NCBI GenBank assembly: GCA_008694505.1
Contig: VZDJ01007753.1
Span: forward strand, 21,510,696 to 21,574,695
Length of the DNA: 64,000 nucleotides
DNA from: Cyanoderma ruficeps
Lineage: Eukaryota; Chordata; Aves; Passeriformes; Timaliidae
Direction of reading: 5' to 3'
The translations under genes and the position numbers were made by a program. Below the pieces are notes generated by a model, which did no database searches, was not told where the DNA came from, and saw only the letters and a program-made list of their open reading frames with translations. Shown piece by piece: positions 44,233 to 57,128 of this stretch (its first letter is position 1; each line of letters begins with the position of its first letter).

Positions 44233-47200
44233 GAGGATTTTGCTGCAAGCATCTAAAGCGTACACAATGTTTGTATTTGTAAAATGAAAAATTATACAAA
44301 ACTATAAATTTTTAGTTTATAGGCAGCTGAATTTTGTTTGCAGCCTCTGAGCAAAGCCCCCTCCTCTCTCTAAATCTCATAGTTAAAATGACAGGTCAGT
44401 CAATGTTTCTTACCATTTCTTTATCAACATCTCTTAAGTACTCAAACACAGCAGACAAATACATTAAAAAAATCTCCAATCCTTCATTGTATGAATCTAT
44501 CACAATTCTAAAATATGCAAATAAAACTGGTTACATCTTGATGCTTAATAATATTACTGAAAGTTGAATCATTCATTTACTGGTTTCTATCCCTGTGTTT
44601 CACTTGGAGCTAAGATCAGGCTGTAGTTGTACACTTCATACACAGGTAGTCTTTCATCTCAATCCTCTCAGAAGAGCCTCTTCTGACAGAAACTGAGGAC
44701 TCCAGGACTCTCCTCTAAACCAGTCAGAAATGGTATGCAATTATTGGTTAAGCCCCCAAACTGTCTTACCTGTTCTCAATTTAAGTGAACCACAAATTCA
44801 GCTTTTAAGTTTTTCACTCTATAAATCTGGTCATAAATCTGAATACTAGAGCTTTTATTTGTGTATCAGTCAACTGCAGCAAGAGCTCAGTTAAAGTGAA
44901 CTTCCCTTAGGCTACCTGAGAAAACCTACTACAACATTAATTTTTTCTTAAAATGAAAGCTCACACTCCACATCCATTTTCTTTCCAAGAACTGCTAAGG
45001 AGAAGCAAAGCTGAAGCTATTTCCATTCAATAGAGTTCTCTGTCAGTGTTGGGGTTTTTCCCCCTATCCTATACTGAGATACCTAGTCTAGTCTAGTTAA
45101 TCTCGTGACTTGCTTTCCATATATTGCAAAAGAATGTTATAAACATTCATCCTTTCAAATATTTTAGAAACTACTATCAAATCCACTGCATTAGTGCAAA
45201 ATCAAATTCCCCAAAAGACAATATTTAATGAACAATCTCTTAATTTGAAAAAAAACCCATTTTTCCATATAATCACCGTGTAGATTAAGTAGACAAATTC
45301 TGTACTTGTAACAATGCCTAAGTCTACAAAGAGATTTTTAGTTTTATGCTTCTGTTGGTGGCCGTTTTTTAATATTATTTTTTTATATTTGAATGGAACT
45401 CACAATTTGTAACAATAGATATTTTTAGCAACAACACAAGCTGGATTCCAATTAACCAGAATGCAGCAGCAGGAGCTATGAATGATTCCCATTTCCAAAA
45501 TCCTCTGCAAACAAAACAGGATCTGCCTGTCACACTACTGGCACTACAAAGGCACTCAGCAGTCTTGTGCCTGTAAGCATTATAGCCCCATCTACTCTTG
45601 GGAACTTTAGAACAAATCCATAAACTGCTGGTGTACCTTAGCAGTGTGAAAAAGGGCAGACAAGGCCCTAGTGTTTTGCTAACACAGCCTAAGGTTTTTA
45701 CCTGCTCTTGCATGTTTAGCAGCTCTATCAGGAATACCTGAACCAAAGAAAAACCAACCAAACAGGGCGATCAGTTGAGCATTGCTCTTACAAAGCCTTT
45801 TGCCAGGGCTACCCACAAGCGTGTGAAATGGAGCATGAAGAGCAACATTGCAACAGCAGGTCCAAAGCTACTGTACTGAAGCCAGCCTTTCCTGAGACTC
45901 CCTGGTTTTAGTTGTGCCTACTGGAAATTCTGGAGGCAGAGCGAGGTTTAAAGGAAATGATATTCTGGCCAAAGGAGCATGCTGCTTTCTTAAAGTCAGT
46001 ACTGAGGATCAGTAAGACTGGGGACAATGACACTGGAATCCAAGATCAGTTTTTAACAACCAAGGAAATAGATCTCTTTAACATCTGAGTGCCTCAGGTA
46101 GGAGATAACAGTATGGTATTCTTATGTGATTAAAGGGAATTATAAATTGGAATAAAGGAGAAAGAGAACAAAACCCCAAACAGTTATCTACAGTTTTTTC
46201 CCTCTAGCAGTGAAGACTTACTGAGGAGTACAGCATGTCTGAGTGCTCTACCTAGTAAACCTGAAACAAAGCTATTTTAAGATAGCATAATAAATATGTA
46301 ATGTGAAGTTTCATTCTAAAAATATAATCAAATGAAGATTATTATTATACCAAAATCAAATTCGGAAGTGGGGTGAATTAAGCAGCCTAAGAAAGTATTA
46401 GGGGCAAAATCAAAGGGTTATAAACCATAAGTAGACAGGAGAGAGATGACTTACAGTCCTCACCTGCCAGCAGCAGGCATTTTAAGAGCACCAGGCATTA
46501 AAATCTGACAAGAGGTTTTAAAGGCTCTCTCCTCCCTCCAAAAGCTGTGTGCTCATATCACTGTTGGGCTCTTGGGCCCAAACTGACTTATGAGCTGGAT
46601 GACCAAACTCGTACAAGCTCAGGAAGAATGTCACTGGCCAAGACAGGCTGGAACCTTCAGCTCAACAACTAAGGAATAAGCCTGTTTTTGGTGGCTGGGG
46701 AAGGAACACAATTGTAATTTCATCACCATGATTATTTTCTTTGTTTTTGTGACAAATAAATGACTTTGATAATTTGGGGTATTTCTTACATTTAATATCA
46801 AGACAATAAAAATAACAAATGTTATTACATTTGTCCTCTATTCCATTTGCCAAGCAAAAGAGAATGAATATTTAGAATTTTCTGCCAAAATACTTTTCAC
46901 AGAGAAAAAGGGGAAGAGATGTTGGGGATAGTGGGGAAGTAGCCATCTTGTTGCTTTACATTTATTTTAACCTAGTTTCAACAGAATGCAAATCTTCCCT
47001 CTCTTAATTCATATTAAACATTGCCATTCTTTTACTTGCACTGCATTTTGCACATTTCTATTTTAATATAGGACTGAAAAACAAAAGTGATTTCAGAAAT
47101 GTTGCTTAAAGCAATTGTACTGTAATTGCAAATTGGTTTTTTTAGTACGATACTGCTACTACCATTACCATCAAGAAACCTGAATCTGCAAGTGGAATTA

Positions 47201-47310
47201 TAAACCGAACCATAAGAGAAACTGACTCTTTCAGCTTTGGTAAAAATATTTAGAATTATAATTTCTTTCAAAGCTGAAAAACAGATTTGAAGGAAAGGAC
47301 CTTGAGTTTC

Positions 47311-47880
47311 ACATGGACACCCAAGCTGAACACAAGCAAAAAACATGCCCTTGGGACAAAGGCCAAAAATGTCACCAGTAGGTCACAGAAGCTGATCCTG
47401 TCTCTACTCAACCCTACTGAGGCCACATTTGGAGAGCTTTGTCCAGTGTTGGGCTTTCCAGTACACAAGAGACATGAAGCTCCTGGAGTGGGTCCAGCAG
47501 AGTGTAACAAAAATGGTTAAGAGACTGAAGCATCCATCATATGAAGGAAGGCTGGGACTGCTTAGCTGGACGAAGAAAAGACTCGTGAGTATTATTTTAG
47601 TGCATAAAAATAGCTCAAGGGAGGTGCAAAGAGGATAGACAGAGGCTCTTTTCAGTCATGCCCAGTGAGAGCACCAGAGACAAGGGACACAAACCGAAAC
47701 ACAGGAAGTTCCACCTGAACATCAGCAACCACTGACAGGTTATGCAGAGAAGTTGTGGTCTCTAACCCTTGGAGAGTTTCAAAAGCCATCTGGACACAGT
47801 CCTGGACAAGCTGATTTAGATGACCCTTCCCTGAGCAGCAGGTAAGATGACATCCAGAGATGCCTTCCAGTCTCAAATAT
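47311..47880 (+). mobile_element. CR1 LINE 3' fragment, plus orientation
   Basis: About 570 bases match the CR1 ORF2 end and 3' UTR in order: 'acacccaagctgaacacaag', 'ctgtctctactcaacc', 'ggagagctttgtccagtgtt', 'acatgaagctcctggag', 'aaggaaggctgggactg', 'gaggctcttttcagtc', 'gttccacctgaacatcagc' and 'tggacacagtcctgg', ending near 'gatgccttccagtctcaa'. Frames are broken by indels, so no reverse transcriptase product is possible. It is antisense to SPRED1 and lies in intron 1. It is diverged and therefore old. Confidence 0.92.
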
Positions 47881-49834
47881 GCTCTCTTTTAACATCATAT
47901 TTCAAAGCACAGCAATTTCAATAAAATACAACTTCATAAATATAACCCATAAATATATGGGTTAATTTATAAAAATTCATGATACTTTGAAGCAAGAATT
48001 TCACTGTGCAAGCTGCTACTTAAACACTTGTGACAAGGCTATGGGAAAAAAAAAGGCGTTCTGAAAAATCGTGACACACTCTGCTATGAAATTACACTAT
48101 CTTTGCTGGCACCCAAGTAACAGCTCCAGGCTGGTCTTCCAATGTGAAATGGTCATGAATCAAGACTCTTTACCTTTGACTGGCACTTTACACAGGTACT
48201 TTAGTCCCTCCAATTTCTGGTGCAATATACTATTGTGTTTGTAGCCTTACCAAAAGAGCACACATGAACCTCACTTGGCTTTTTATGGTTCTTATTATTC
48301 AAACAGCTTAGTGGAAGACTTTATGATTCCCAGCTAGAGAAGTGCTCATGAGCACATACACGTTCATGTACCAAAAGATACTGTCAGACCACTAAGCTAA
48401 AGTCTGTTTTACTTGCAGATAGCGTTTTTTGAGTATTGACTCAATATAGAAAGAAAAATAATGTCACCAATACCACATGACCTTACTAGTACACTGTTGA
48501 TGTTATAAACCCTCCATTACTAAAGATTTAGAGAATAAGTGCCACTGGCACAAAATATTAATAACTTACCTAAAACAGGAGATGAAAAGGTAGCACAAGC
48601 GCTAAAGAAGATATAATTTATATCAAAAAAAGTATGACAGCATATCTTATTATTTTTTAATGAAGAGGATATTGCCATCATAACAGCTACTAAATGGGGC
48701 TCTGTTTAACATGACTGTTACCATTCTCCTCTCAAAATTATATCAACAAATCAGAATATACACCAAACTCTTACACTGGTAGAATGCAAGACTTGTCAGA
48801 TTTTCTCCTTTAAAAAGAGGCAAGAGGTATCCCTCACAATAAACAGAAAATGTGCGTGGCTACTATGCCTAGGAAGTTTATTTCTGTGAGTAGTTTAGCA
48901 GGGAAAGACATGGAAAGACATGCAGTTCCAGGAGGAACTACAGACAAATGCTGTTACATTTAGGATATGCGTAATGACACTGATTTACTGAAGAGCTTTG
49001 GATTTTGTCAAAAACCTGAATGGAACATTTCTGCTCAAATAACAAACACCAAAAACCCAACAAAACAAAACAGTAAGAAGAAAATCTATTTACTGAAACC
49101 TGAGCTACCAAGCAAAATGGCTTGAACCCAAAAGGACAGAAGGAAAAAGCTACACAGGAAACAGTATCATGTAAGGAAGGGATAACTGGTATTCTCAAAG
49201 AGCCAAAAATACATTATTACAATTATTATTTAGTAGAAGAGGTTCATAAAACAAGTTGTTTAACCGCACCTACAATTCAAAAGGGAAAATGAGACAAATG
49301 AACAAGTGTCAAATACTATGTTGCTGTCATGAATTGTTCTCTTGGACGCAACGTAAGAATAATTAAAAGAAAATTAAAAAGTATGAATGGGGTTCTAGTG
49401 TTCCTATTTGAATGCAGACAACTTATGTGCATATAAAGTAACCAAAACTACAAGGAAGAATGGCTGCTGCTGTAAGCTCTTTTGCAAAGCACAAGAGCAT
49501 ATGAAGAATAGAGAAGCTGTTAAGATTGGAAACCCATCAAAATTTATATATAAGTATGCATTTGACATTTGTATGAAAAACATTTTAGCCCTGTTCCCCA
49601 GCATCTTCTCTTGTTTCATAATTGCAGCTGGTTTCTGCTACTTCTGTACATCATCCATGAGGGCTGGTTAAATTAAGTAATATTTTATCACACTAAAAGA
49701 GATCACAACACATACTTGGATTCTACTCCTTTTAAAGAAACTGCCTTTTGAAGGCCTAAGTTTTCATAATAGAAAGAGTTCTATAACACCATCTGGTTAA
49801 GGCATATTACTTAGAAAATGGCATCTAATATAAA

Positions 49835-49870
49835 ATACACAATAAAATAAAAAAACCCAAACAAACATTT
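49835..49870. repeat. A/C-rich low-complexity tract
   Basis: About 35 bases of A and C with few T and no G on the + strand, in SPRED1 intron 1. Confidence 0.45.
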
Positions 49871-52800
49871 GTCTTTCTACCCTTCCCCACAAAAATTAAA
49901 AAAGAATCAAAGTAACAATCAAAGATGGCTCCACAGGTTTTGGACACATGTAGCAGAACTAAATAAATAGCACACAGTATGTAATTCCCCTTTGTAGTAG
50001 TTCATTAGATAAGCTGGACACGGAAGATATTTTTTTATCACTTCCACAACTGCCTGTTCACAACAGAGGACTGCAGGTACCAAGGACTACTGGATTAAAG
50101 TCCATCCAGTTCCAGGCAGATGGGTAACATAATTTGAGAGGTCAGATCCTGGTCCTCATGTGCCCTCCAAGTTTAATGGGGTTCTTCCAGAAAACCCTAA
50201 GCTTGCCTCATTTTAAAAAGCTGACAGCATAACTCTAGAAATATTCACTCTCTATTCTAGCCTGTCTTGCTTTCTCTGTATATATTCTCAAAGTTATTGC
50301 TTCTTCCTTACCTCAGAATTTCTGAAGATCCACAGGAATTTCTTCATTCCATTTATAGCACAGAACTGTCTGTACCCTCTTTTAATTCTGTGAAATCATT
50401 ACTTGTTTCCTACCAAGCTATTGGGTACTGATGCCATGTATTCTGATTTGCTTACCATGGAAACGTGTAGAGAAAGATGGAAGAGCCCACAAATGAAACA
50501 AGAGAAAGAGGTTTAGTTTGGGATTTTTTAGTGAGAAGACTTACCATTTCTTTCCAACCTTGCAAAAAACAAACATCTAAAAAAATGATGGAACAGGAGC
50601 TTTTCATTTTCTTGAGCTCTTCAGCAAACTTAGGACAAGCACAAGTCTGCAGCCTAAGGCAGGTTCCGCTGAAACTAAGACAACTTGACACTTCCAGTAA
50701 ATTTCATCAGACAACACCATCCAGTCTAGGTTTGTTGTTTTTTTTTTTTAAATGAAGCTTAGATTCAGTTGTGCTTTTCATTTTCCTGGGAATAGCAATG
50801 ATGACTACAGTTTAGGACAACAATTTATGGAAAGATTTTAGGTAATATTTGTATCTGAACAGGTCAGAATTCTATCTTCTCTCATAGCCATTTTCCTCTA
50901 GTCTTATATGCTCACAAAGTCTAAGTATGAAGTATGCACGTGCAATTAGATCACTCTCATTATCAAAGCTGGTCATCTAGCCACTGAGGTATGGATGGCA
51001 GGACTGGAAACCCTGGTAACAGATGTGAACACATTAATCCACAAGCCATTTTGTAATAAAGTTCTTGATCACTAAAATAAGATGAAGGTAACTACCACAT
51101 TCTGTATAAACAATTTTAGTACCCTAAGGTACAACAGACTGTACTAAATATGTTATTTTCAAACAAGCACCTGTGTACTTTTATTCCACTGCTTGTTGTA
51201 TTTAGGAATAGTACTCCACAAATGCTCAGCTATTATCTTCCTCCACCTAAGACCTTACATAGCAAAAATAAAGGACAAAGCTGTTATACTTTCTCAAACA
51301 GGTCAGAAAACATTGTCACTGATTTTTTTGTATTTAATCTGCCTGAATTTCTGCCAGGTTGTCCTGGACTACAGACCATTTGGGCCATGGGAGCATCTGT
51401 AATGAGCACAGTTCAATGAAGCTGAGAGTTGCCTGTTGGTGTACAGAGCTTAGAGGGTGAGCTGCTACATACCCTTGAACTTTTGGCAATGCATTATGGA
51501 AGAAAAAGCAGCAGATCCACTGAACTTACTCACCTAAAATAACACTTCATATTAGGCAGACAAGCACAAAATCTAAATTTTATTCTTATCACATTAGAAG
51601 AAATTTCTGAAAGGTACAGGTCATCTCTGGCATGCATTTCACACTCAGCCTGCACAGAAAAGGAACAGAACCTGGAACCAAATAAAGCATATCCACACTT
51701 ATAAAAATATTCTAACAGCCTTGCTGAGCTGTGAGATTGCTAATGAATGTTGTATACAAATAACATTCAAATATTTAAACCCATATGATTGTAGCATCAC
51801 TCATTGATATTGTTAAATCTAAAGCTTGTCTCAACATTTACATTGATGTGGCTTTTCAAGAACTTGAACCACACAATATGAAGGTGATCTTGCAAAGTAA
51901 ACTATATTCTAAGAAAATCCCTAAAGCTAAATTTCTCCTTTTAACATAATAAGAAAACAGTAAACATTCAAAAGGATATTTTGAACACACAGAAATGGAC
52001 AAATCATAAATGTCTGCACTAACGAAACAGAAAGACTACAAAGCAAACTGCAAAATGCTTAACACCAAAGTCAGAGTAAAAAAGAAAGTCTGAATGAGCC
52101 TTAAGAAAGAAGCTTGTGAACTTAAAGAAATTTTTGAAGGTGCATGTTTCACTGACCAAAAAAAGAAGTTACTATTCCCTTGCTACACAGCACATTTCAT
52201 GGCTCGAACCAGTCTTCTCTGTAGTTTTAACAAAACATGACTTTCAGAGAGAGGAAGTAAACAGAAATAAACAAATGAAAGACAAATGCAAATACTTCTA
52301 TTACAATTATCCATCAAACCAGAAAAAACAAAATATTAATAAGATTATACAAAATGTTCCAATGGTATGCCCTTTATATTCGCCATACATCAGCATGAAT
52401 AATGTAACTTACATAGCCGCTATGTAATTATATGATTATGTTTGATAATCTCAGTAATAATTAGCACCTAACCAGCAGTCTAAGCATAGAAATATGTAAC
52501 TCACAAACCCTAAGATCAGAACATAGGAATCCTAACAGCACATCCCCAAAAAAGTGTAACTAAGCCCTGGTTTACTACATTCCCCATTCCAACTACTGCT
52601 AAAGTATTATTCTTCACAAGTTTCTACAAAAAGCTACATGTAACGAACACACGGGTAATGTATGAACATAACACAGAGCCAAGCAGTAATAAGGCACTGC
52701 AACGCCTCTGAGTTCAAAATGAAGGTTATTTAAGTTCCATTATTTCCAGAAGAAAAGTTTAGAAATTTGTAAGCAACTGCACAGAAAAAGAATAAGGAGT

Positions 52801-53089
52801 ACACAGGCATTCCCCCTTCTCACCAAATATGTAATAAACCAAAATAAGAACAAATTTAGACTTTATAAATGATAGCCATGAGAACTGCTACAAGAATCAC
52901 TGAATCTCTGTCAATTCAGCAACTTAAAAGGCATCCATTAGATACAATTTCCTTGTTTTGGCAACAGCATAATCCCAAACAAAGGGTTACAACAGAGATG
53001 ATGAGATAATGAGATAATTTAGTGTTATGATCACATCTCCTTGTTTCCTCTTTGGACTTTTAAAACCATTAACATCATTAGAAGGGTAA

Positions 53090-53335
53090 CAGCCTTAAAC
53101 TGATGAATGACAGGTTTAGATACTAGGGAGAAGTTCTTTACTGTGAGTCTGGGGAGGCACTAAGCAGGTCTCCCACAGAAGGGGTGAATGCTCCATTTCT
53201 GGAAGTGTTCAAGGATATCTCGGATGGGACTTTGAACAACCTGGTCTAGTGGAAGATGCTCCCTGCCCATGGCAAGGGGTTGGAACTGGATGACCTCTGG
53301 AGTCCCTTCAAATGCAAATCATTCTATAATAAATT
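53090..53335 (+). mobile_element. CR1 LINE 3' terminal fragment, plus orientation
   Basis: About 245 bases carry the CR1 3' end: 'ggagaagttctttactgtga', 'ggtgaatgctccatttctgg', 'aagtgttcaaggatatct', 'gccatggcaaggggttgg', 'aactggatgacctctggagt' and the closing 'catttctataat'-like end that corresponds to the CR1 terminal ATTCTATG motif (here ATTCTATAA). The copy is 5' truncated, as most CR1 copies are, and antisense to SPRED1 in intron 1. Confidence 0.92.
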
Positions 53336-56300
53336 ATGGCTTAGGGTGCAACTTCACCCAAAGGAGGAAATTCTGGAAAGTTTGATGGAGACGCCTAAGT
53401 CAAACTGCACAAAATATATGATTAGAGTACCAAGGAAGCAAGTGCAACATTGCACAATGCAAGCCCAAAACAGGTTTTAGACAGTGGGATCCAAGCAAGG
53501 AGTGAAACAACGGCCTTTCAGCTGCAGTCAATCTATGAGACAAAAATGTTATGTAGGAAGAATTAAGCAGATTTTTTTTTTTGTGCAGCTCTGACATCAG
53601 TGTTGCACAGCTTTACTAGACAAAGCTGATTGCTATCCACTGTAAAAATGTTGTGTCTACTTGCCCCTTTTATTACACAAAATAAAGTGTAATAACTTAT
53701 CAAATATAGGCTAAAGTACAAAACTAAAAAATCTTATTAAATTAATGAGATATACATGAAGCCATTCCAAAAATATTTGTATTTAACAGTACTGGAAATG
53801 AATCATGACTGCATAATTGAAAAAATACAACATGAAAATTAAATATCTCTGCTTAGAGAGACAGAAGACACTATATATTCAATAAACATAAGGAGAAATT
53901 AAATTAATAGAACAGACAGGTGTAGATGGAGAAGATCAAACTTAAAGATTTCAATTTGCCTCTTCCGTCAGTACCCACGTATTTTGTTACAGACCTTTGC
54001 TCTTACTGCAGCAACAGAAGGACCTTCTATATTTATACTCCAAGGATGGGGTCTATTATCAAAACAGTGAGGATTACAAATAATTTTCCCTTATTATAAA
54101 TAACAATGAATTTTGAGTACTTTTGTCTGCAAGGATACTGTCCGAGTAATTCAAATAAGCAGGAGAAATCATTAACTTCTATTAGCTGAAGTAAAGCAAT
54201 CAGCATTTTACGATGCATGCTGAAAAGCAAAGTCAAAGGACCAGCAGCATATTGCAAGTAACTGCTTTAGTGGTGCTAACAATCTCTAAATTCTGAGCTA
54301 AAATGTTCACTATTTAGGAATTTAAGCCTCAAGTATCGGCTGCATCACACAGGTTCACCTGACAGAATTCTGTACATTTTGCTCAAAACCCAATTGGAAT
54401 GCATTTGTCATGTATGAGATTTACATACACGATGTAAAATAGTGGTTTTGAGGGCTCTGCTTCTTAAATTTGGTTGCTCAAATATCAAGAAATCAAATTC
54501 AGTTGGAAGAGAAGAAAGAATCTTCTCTAGTCATGCAGCAATCCCTAGACAGATTCATTTGCCTGTAAGTTCAATAATACTGGGAGGAATGGATAAAAGA
54601 TTTTTTTAATCAGTAAGTTCTTAAAAATAATAATACTGATAGAACTGATTATTGAGTAGAAGAATTTTAGAACTGTCACCGCAATTTTCGATACCATTAG
54701 ATAGCTAAATCCTTGTCGCTCAGCCTTGTTTTCTTCACCCCTGTGTTGCCTGGGAAGCATTGTGTGCCTAATACTCAATCCAACCATCTGTAAGAGGCAT
54801 TTTCACAGAAGACTGAATAAAAACCTAATATTGCCTATTGTACATAAAAAGATGATTAAAAAAACACCAAACAAAAAACAGCTGACACAGCTGGTTTTTT
54901 AGGAAGCACCAAAAAAAAAATTGCCTAAGAGTCATTTAAGGGGAAGAAGGAGCTAAAAATGCCAGAACTCAAGTAACCAAAGTGAAGTATTAGATGTTTC
55001 AAAAATCAGTGACATGAAAAGATTGGAGGGGGAAAATATGGTTTGTATAAATTGTCTGCTGCCAAGTAAGTAACAGTAGTGGAGCAAAAAAGAAAGAAGG
55101 GATGCAGAAGAAGTAGGAAAGAGAAAGGAAATGGTATCTCCTTTTCCCAAACAAGAAGCAGACACATGAGAAAAAACTAGGTGCCCTTCATCAATGACAA
55201 GCATAATCACAATTCACATCACTGTTGAACATGCAATTGTTATGCTATGGCTTTCTATAATACACTCATTTTTTTTTCCTGGATTAAAACAGCAGTATAA
55301 AATCTTCCAGCCAAATTTAAATTAGGAAAAAAATTGGTTATATTGGTTCCAATTAAAAAACGCAGAGTAAGACAGAAATTTTTCATTTTCAATTGTATAT
55401 TGATTGAGTAATTTCCAGCAAATACAAGTTATTGTATCAAAATCTATATCATATTAACAGTTTTAACAGGTGGAAAACTGGTAAGCATCATGAAGAAGTG
55501 GAAAGAATGGTTTTAAGAAGCACTTCCAAAGAGTAAGCAGAGACAGCTGGAAATGCAGAGCAATTACATTTCTTTTAATCTTTCCTGAAACTATTCTCTG
55601 CAGCATGATCTCAGGAGGTCCTTTAAGAGACTTGTGAGAGAACACACAAAACCTGACAGTTCTACACAATCTCCTGCTAATAAATCCAAGGCAGCTTGCA
55701 TACCTATACTACAATTGTTGTTATAAGCACTTAAAAGTAAAATGATCTGGCACTAGTTTCAGAAGCACTCTCCATCCTTCTCTTGCCCTGATCATTTATC
55801 TCTACCATGCACTTTCTCCACTGCTCCTACAGCTTTGCAGTGATCAACACTGGGAAAGCTGATGTGAATCCAGAATAATTTAGAAGAAAAAGCAACTTCA
55901 ATCTAGAACAATTATCCAGCCTTGATCAGTAAATTACAGCCCAGTTGGAGTTTGCCTGCTTATCTACATTAGCTATGTATTTTGAGATTAGAACATAATT
56001 AACAATATCAACACCAAGGATTTAAGTCACAAAGTTTGGCACATTTGACCCTTTACTGCAGTATAAACCTAAAGAGAAAACCTAATGATCAGGTTTTTTG
56101 GCTTCATATGGGAGGAACTATGAGGACCAAACATGCAAAAGAGTAATGGAAAAAAATCTTCCTCCTCCCAAGAAAAATATATTTTCTTTAAATTCTTACT
56201 GTGAGAGGTTTTGGCCTTCCTTGTATTAGTAAAGTCCAGTTTACATGCTAACAAAATATTTTCCTTTATGTAATGACTGAATACACAAAAGGAAAGCACT

Positions 56301-57103
56301 GTTGACTCCAGAAGGTACAAAGGGATTAACTCCAGTAGCACAGAAAACAGGTATTCTGAACACTAAAAAGGTCACCCCTTAACGTAGTGAGAGAAACCAC
56401 AACTGTCAAGAAACACAACTGAAAATACATCACACTTGTGCAAAATGTGCACAATTATGAGCACATAGAACCTGCACGAAGCCTTAAATCTGTGCATCAT
56501 TAATCCATGCAAAACCCAATATTGTCAGTGTAGATATAAAAGAAACGAGTACTACCGTTCTGCACATTAAAGCATTGATACAGCACATGCGGCCAAACTT
56601 TTGCACTAATAAACCAATAATTTTACAAAAAGTCAGCACTAAAGACAGTATTCCTACTGAATTTAGGAGTCTGAAAATAAAGTACCATAAGTCTCAGGAA
56701 GGGTTAGGAGTATTCAGACTGGATCTTTTCACTGAAAAGGAATTATAGCAGCCTCTGGAACTTGAATATATACCAGACAAACGTGATTTGCCTGGAGTGA
56801 TTCATCACCTCATATTCATTGATGCATAGTTACCAATACTCAAGGAAATATCACCCAAAAAAAGGTTTTAAAATAGAAAAGTAGCCTTTAAAAACAACCA
56901 AGAAAAATTCACTTGGCAACTGAACCTTTTCTGCTACCAAACATTTGTTCACAATAAAGAAAAACAAAAACTCATAAAGTGACCATACCATTAACTAACT
57001 ACTTGTAAAAGAGATCCTTTAAACTGAGATTAGTCAGTTTATTGGTAAAACACATTTTCCAAACTACAGTACTACTGGCATCATGAACCACTGTTGCTTG
57101 TAA

Positions 57104-57128
57104 CCACTTTCCCCACCCCCACCCCCAG
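57104..57128 (-). other. G-rich motif on the SPRED1 strand
   Basis: The + strand has CCCC, CCCCC and CCCCC separated by single A bases, so the minus strand carries three long G runs. A quadruplex would need one run to be split or a fourth distant run. It lies in SPRED1 intron 1. Confidence 0.4.

Noticed and set aside
45375..45761. 128-codon minus-strand open frame in intron 1
   Set aside because: The translation resembles no known family, no consistent splice or start context was seen, and intron 1 is long enough for such frames by chance.
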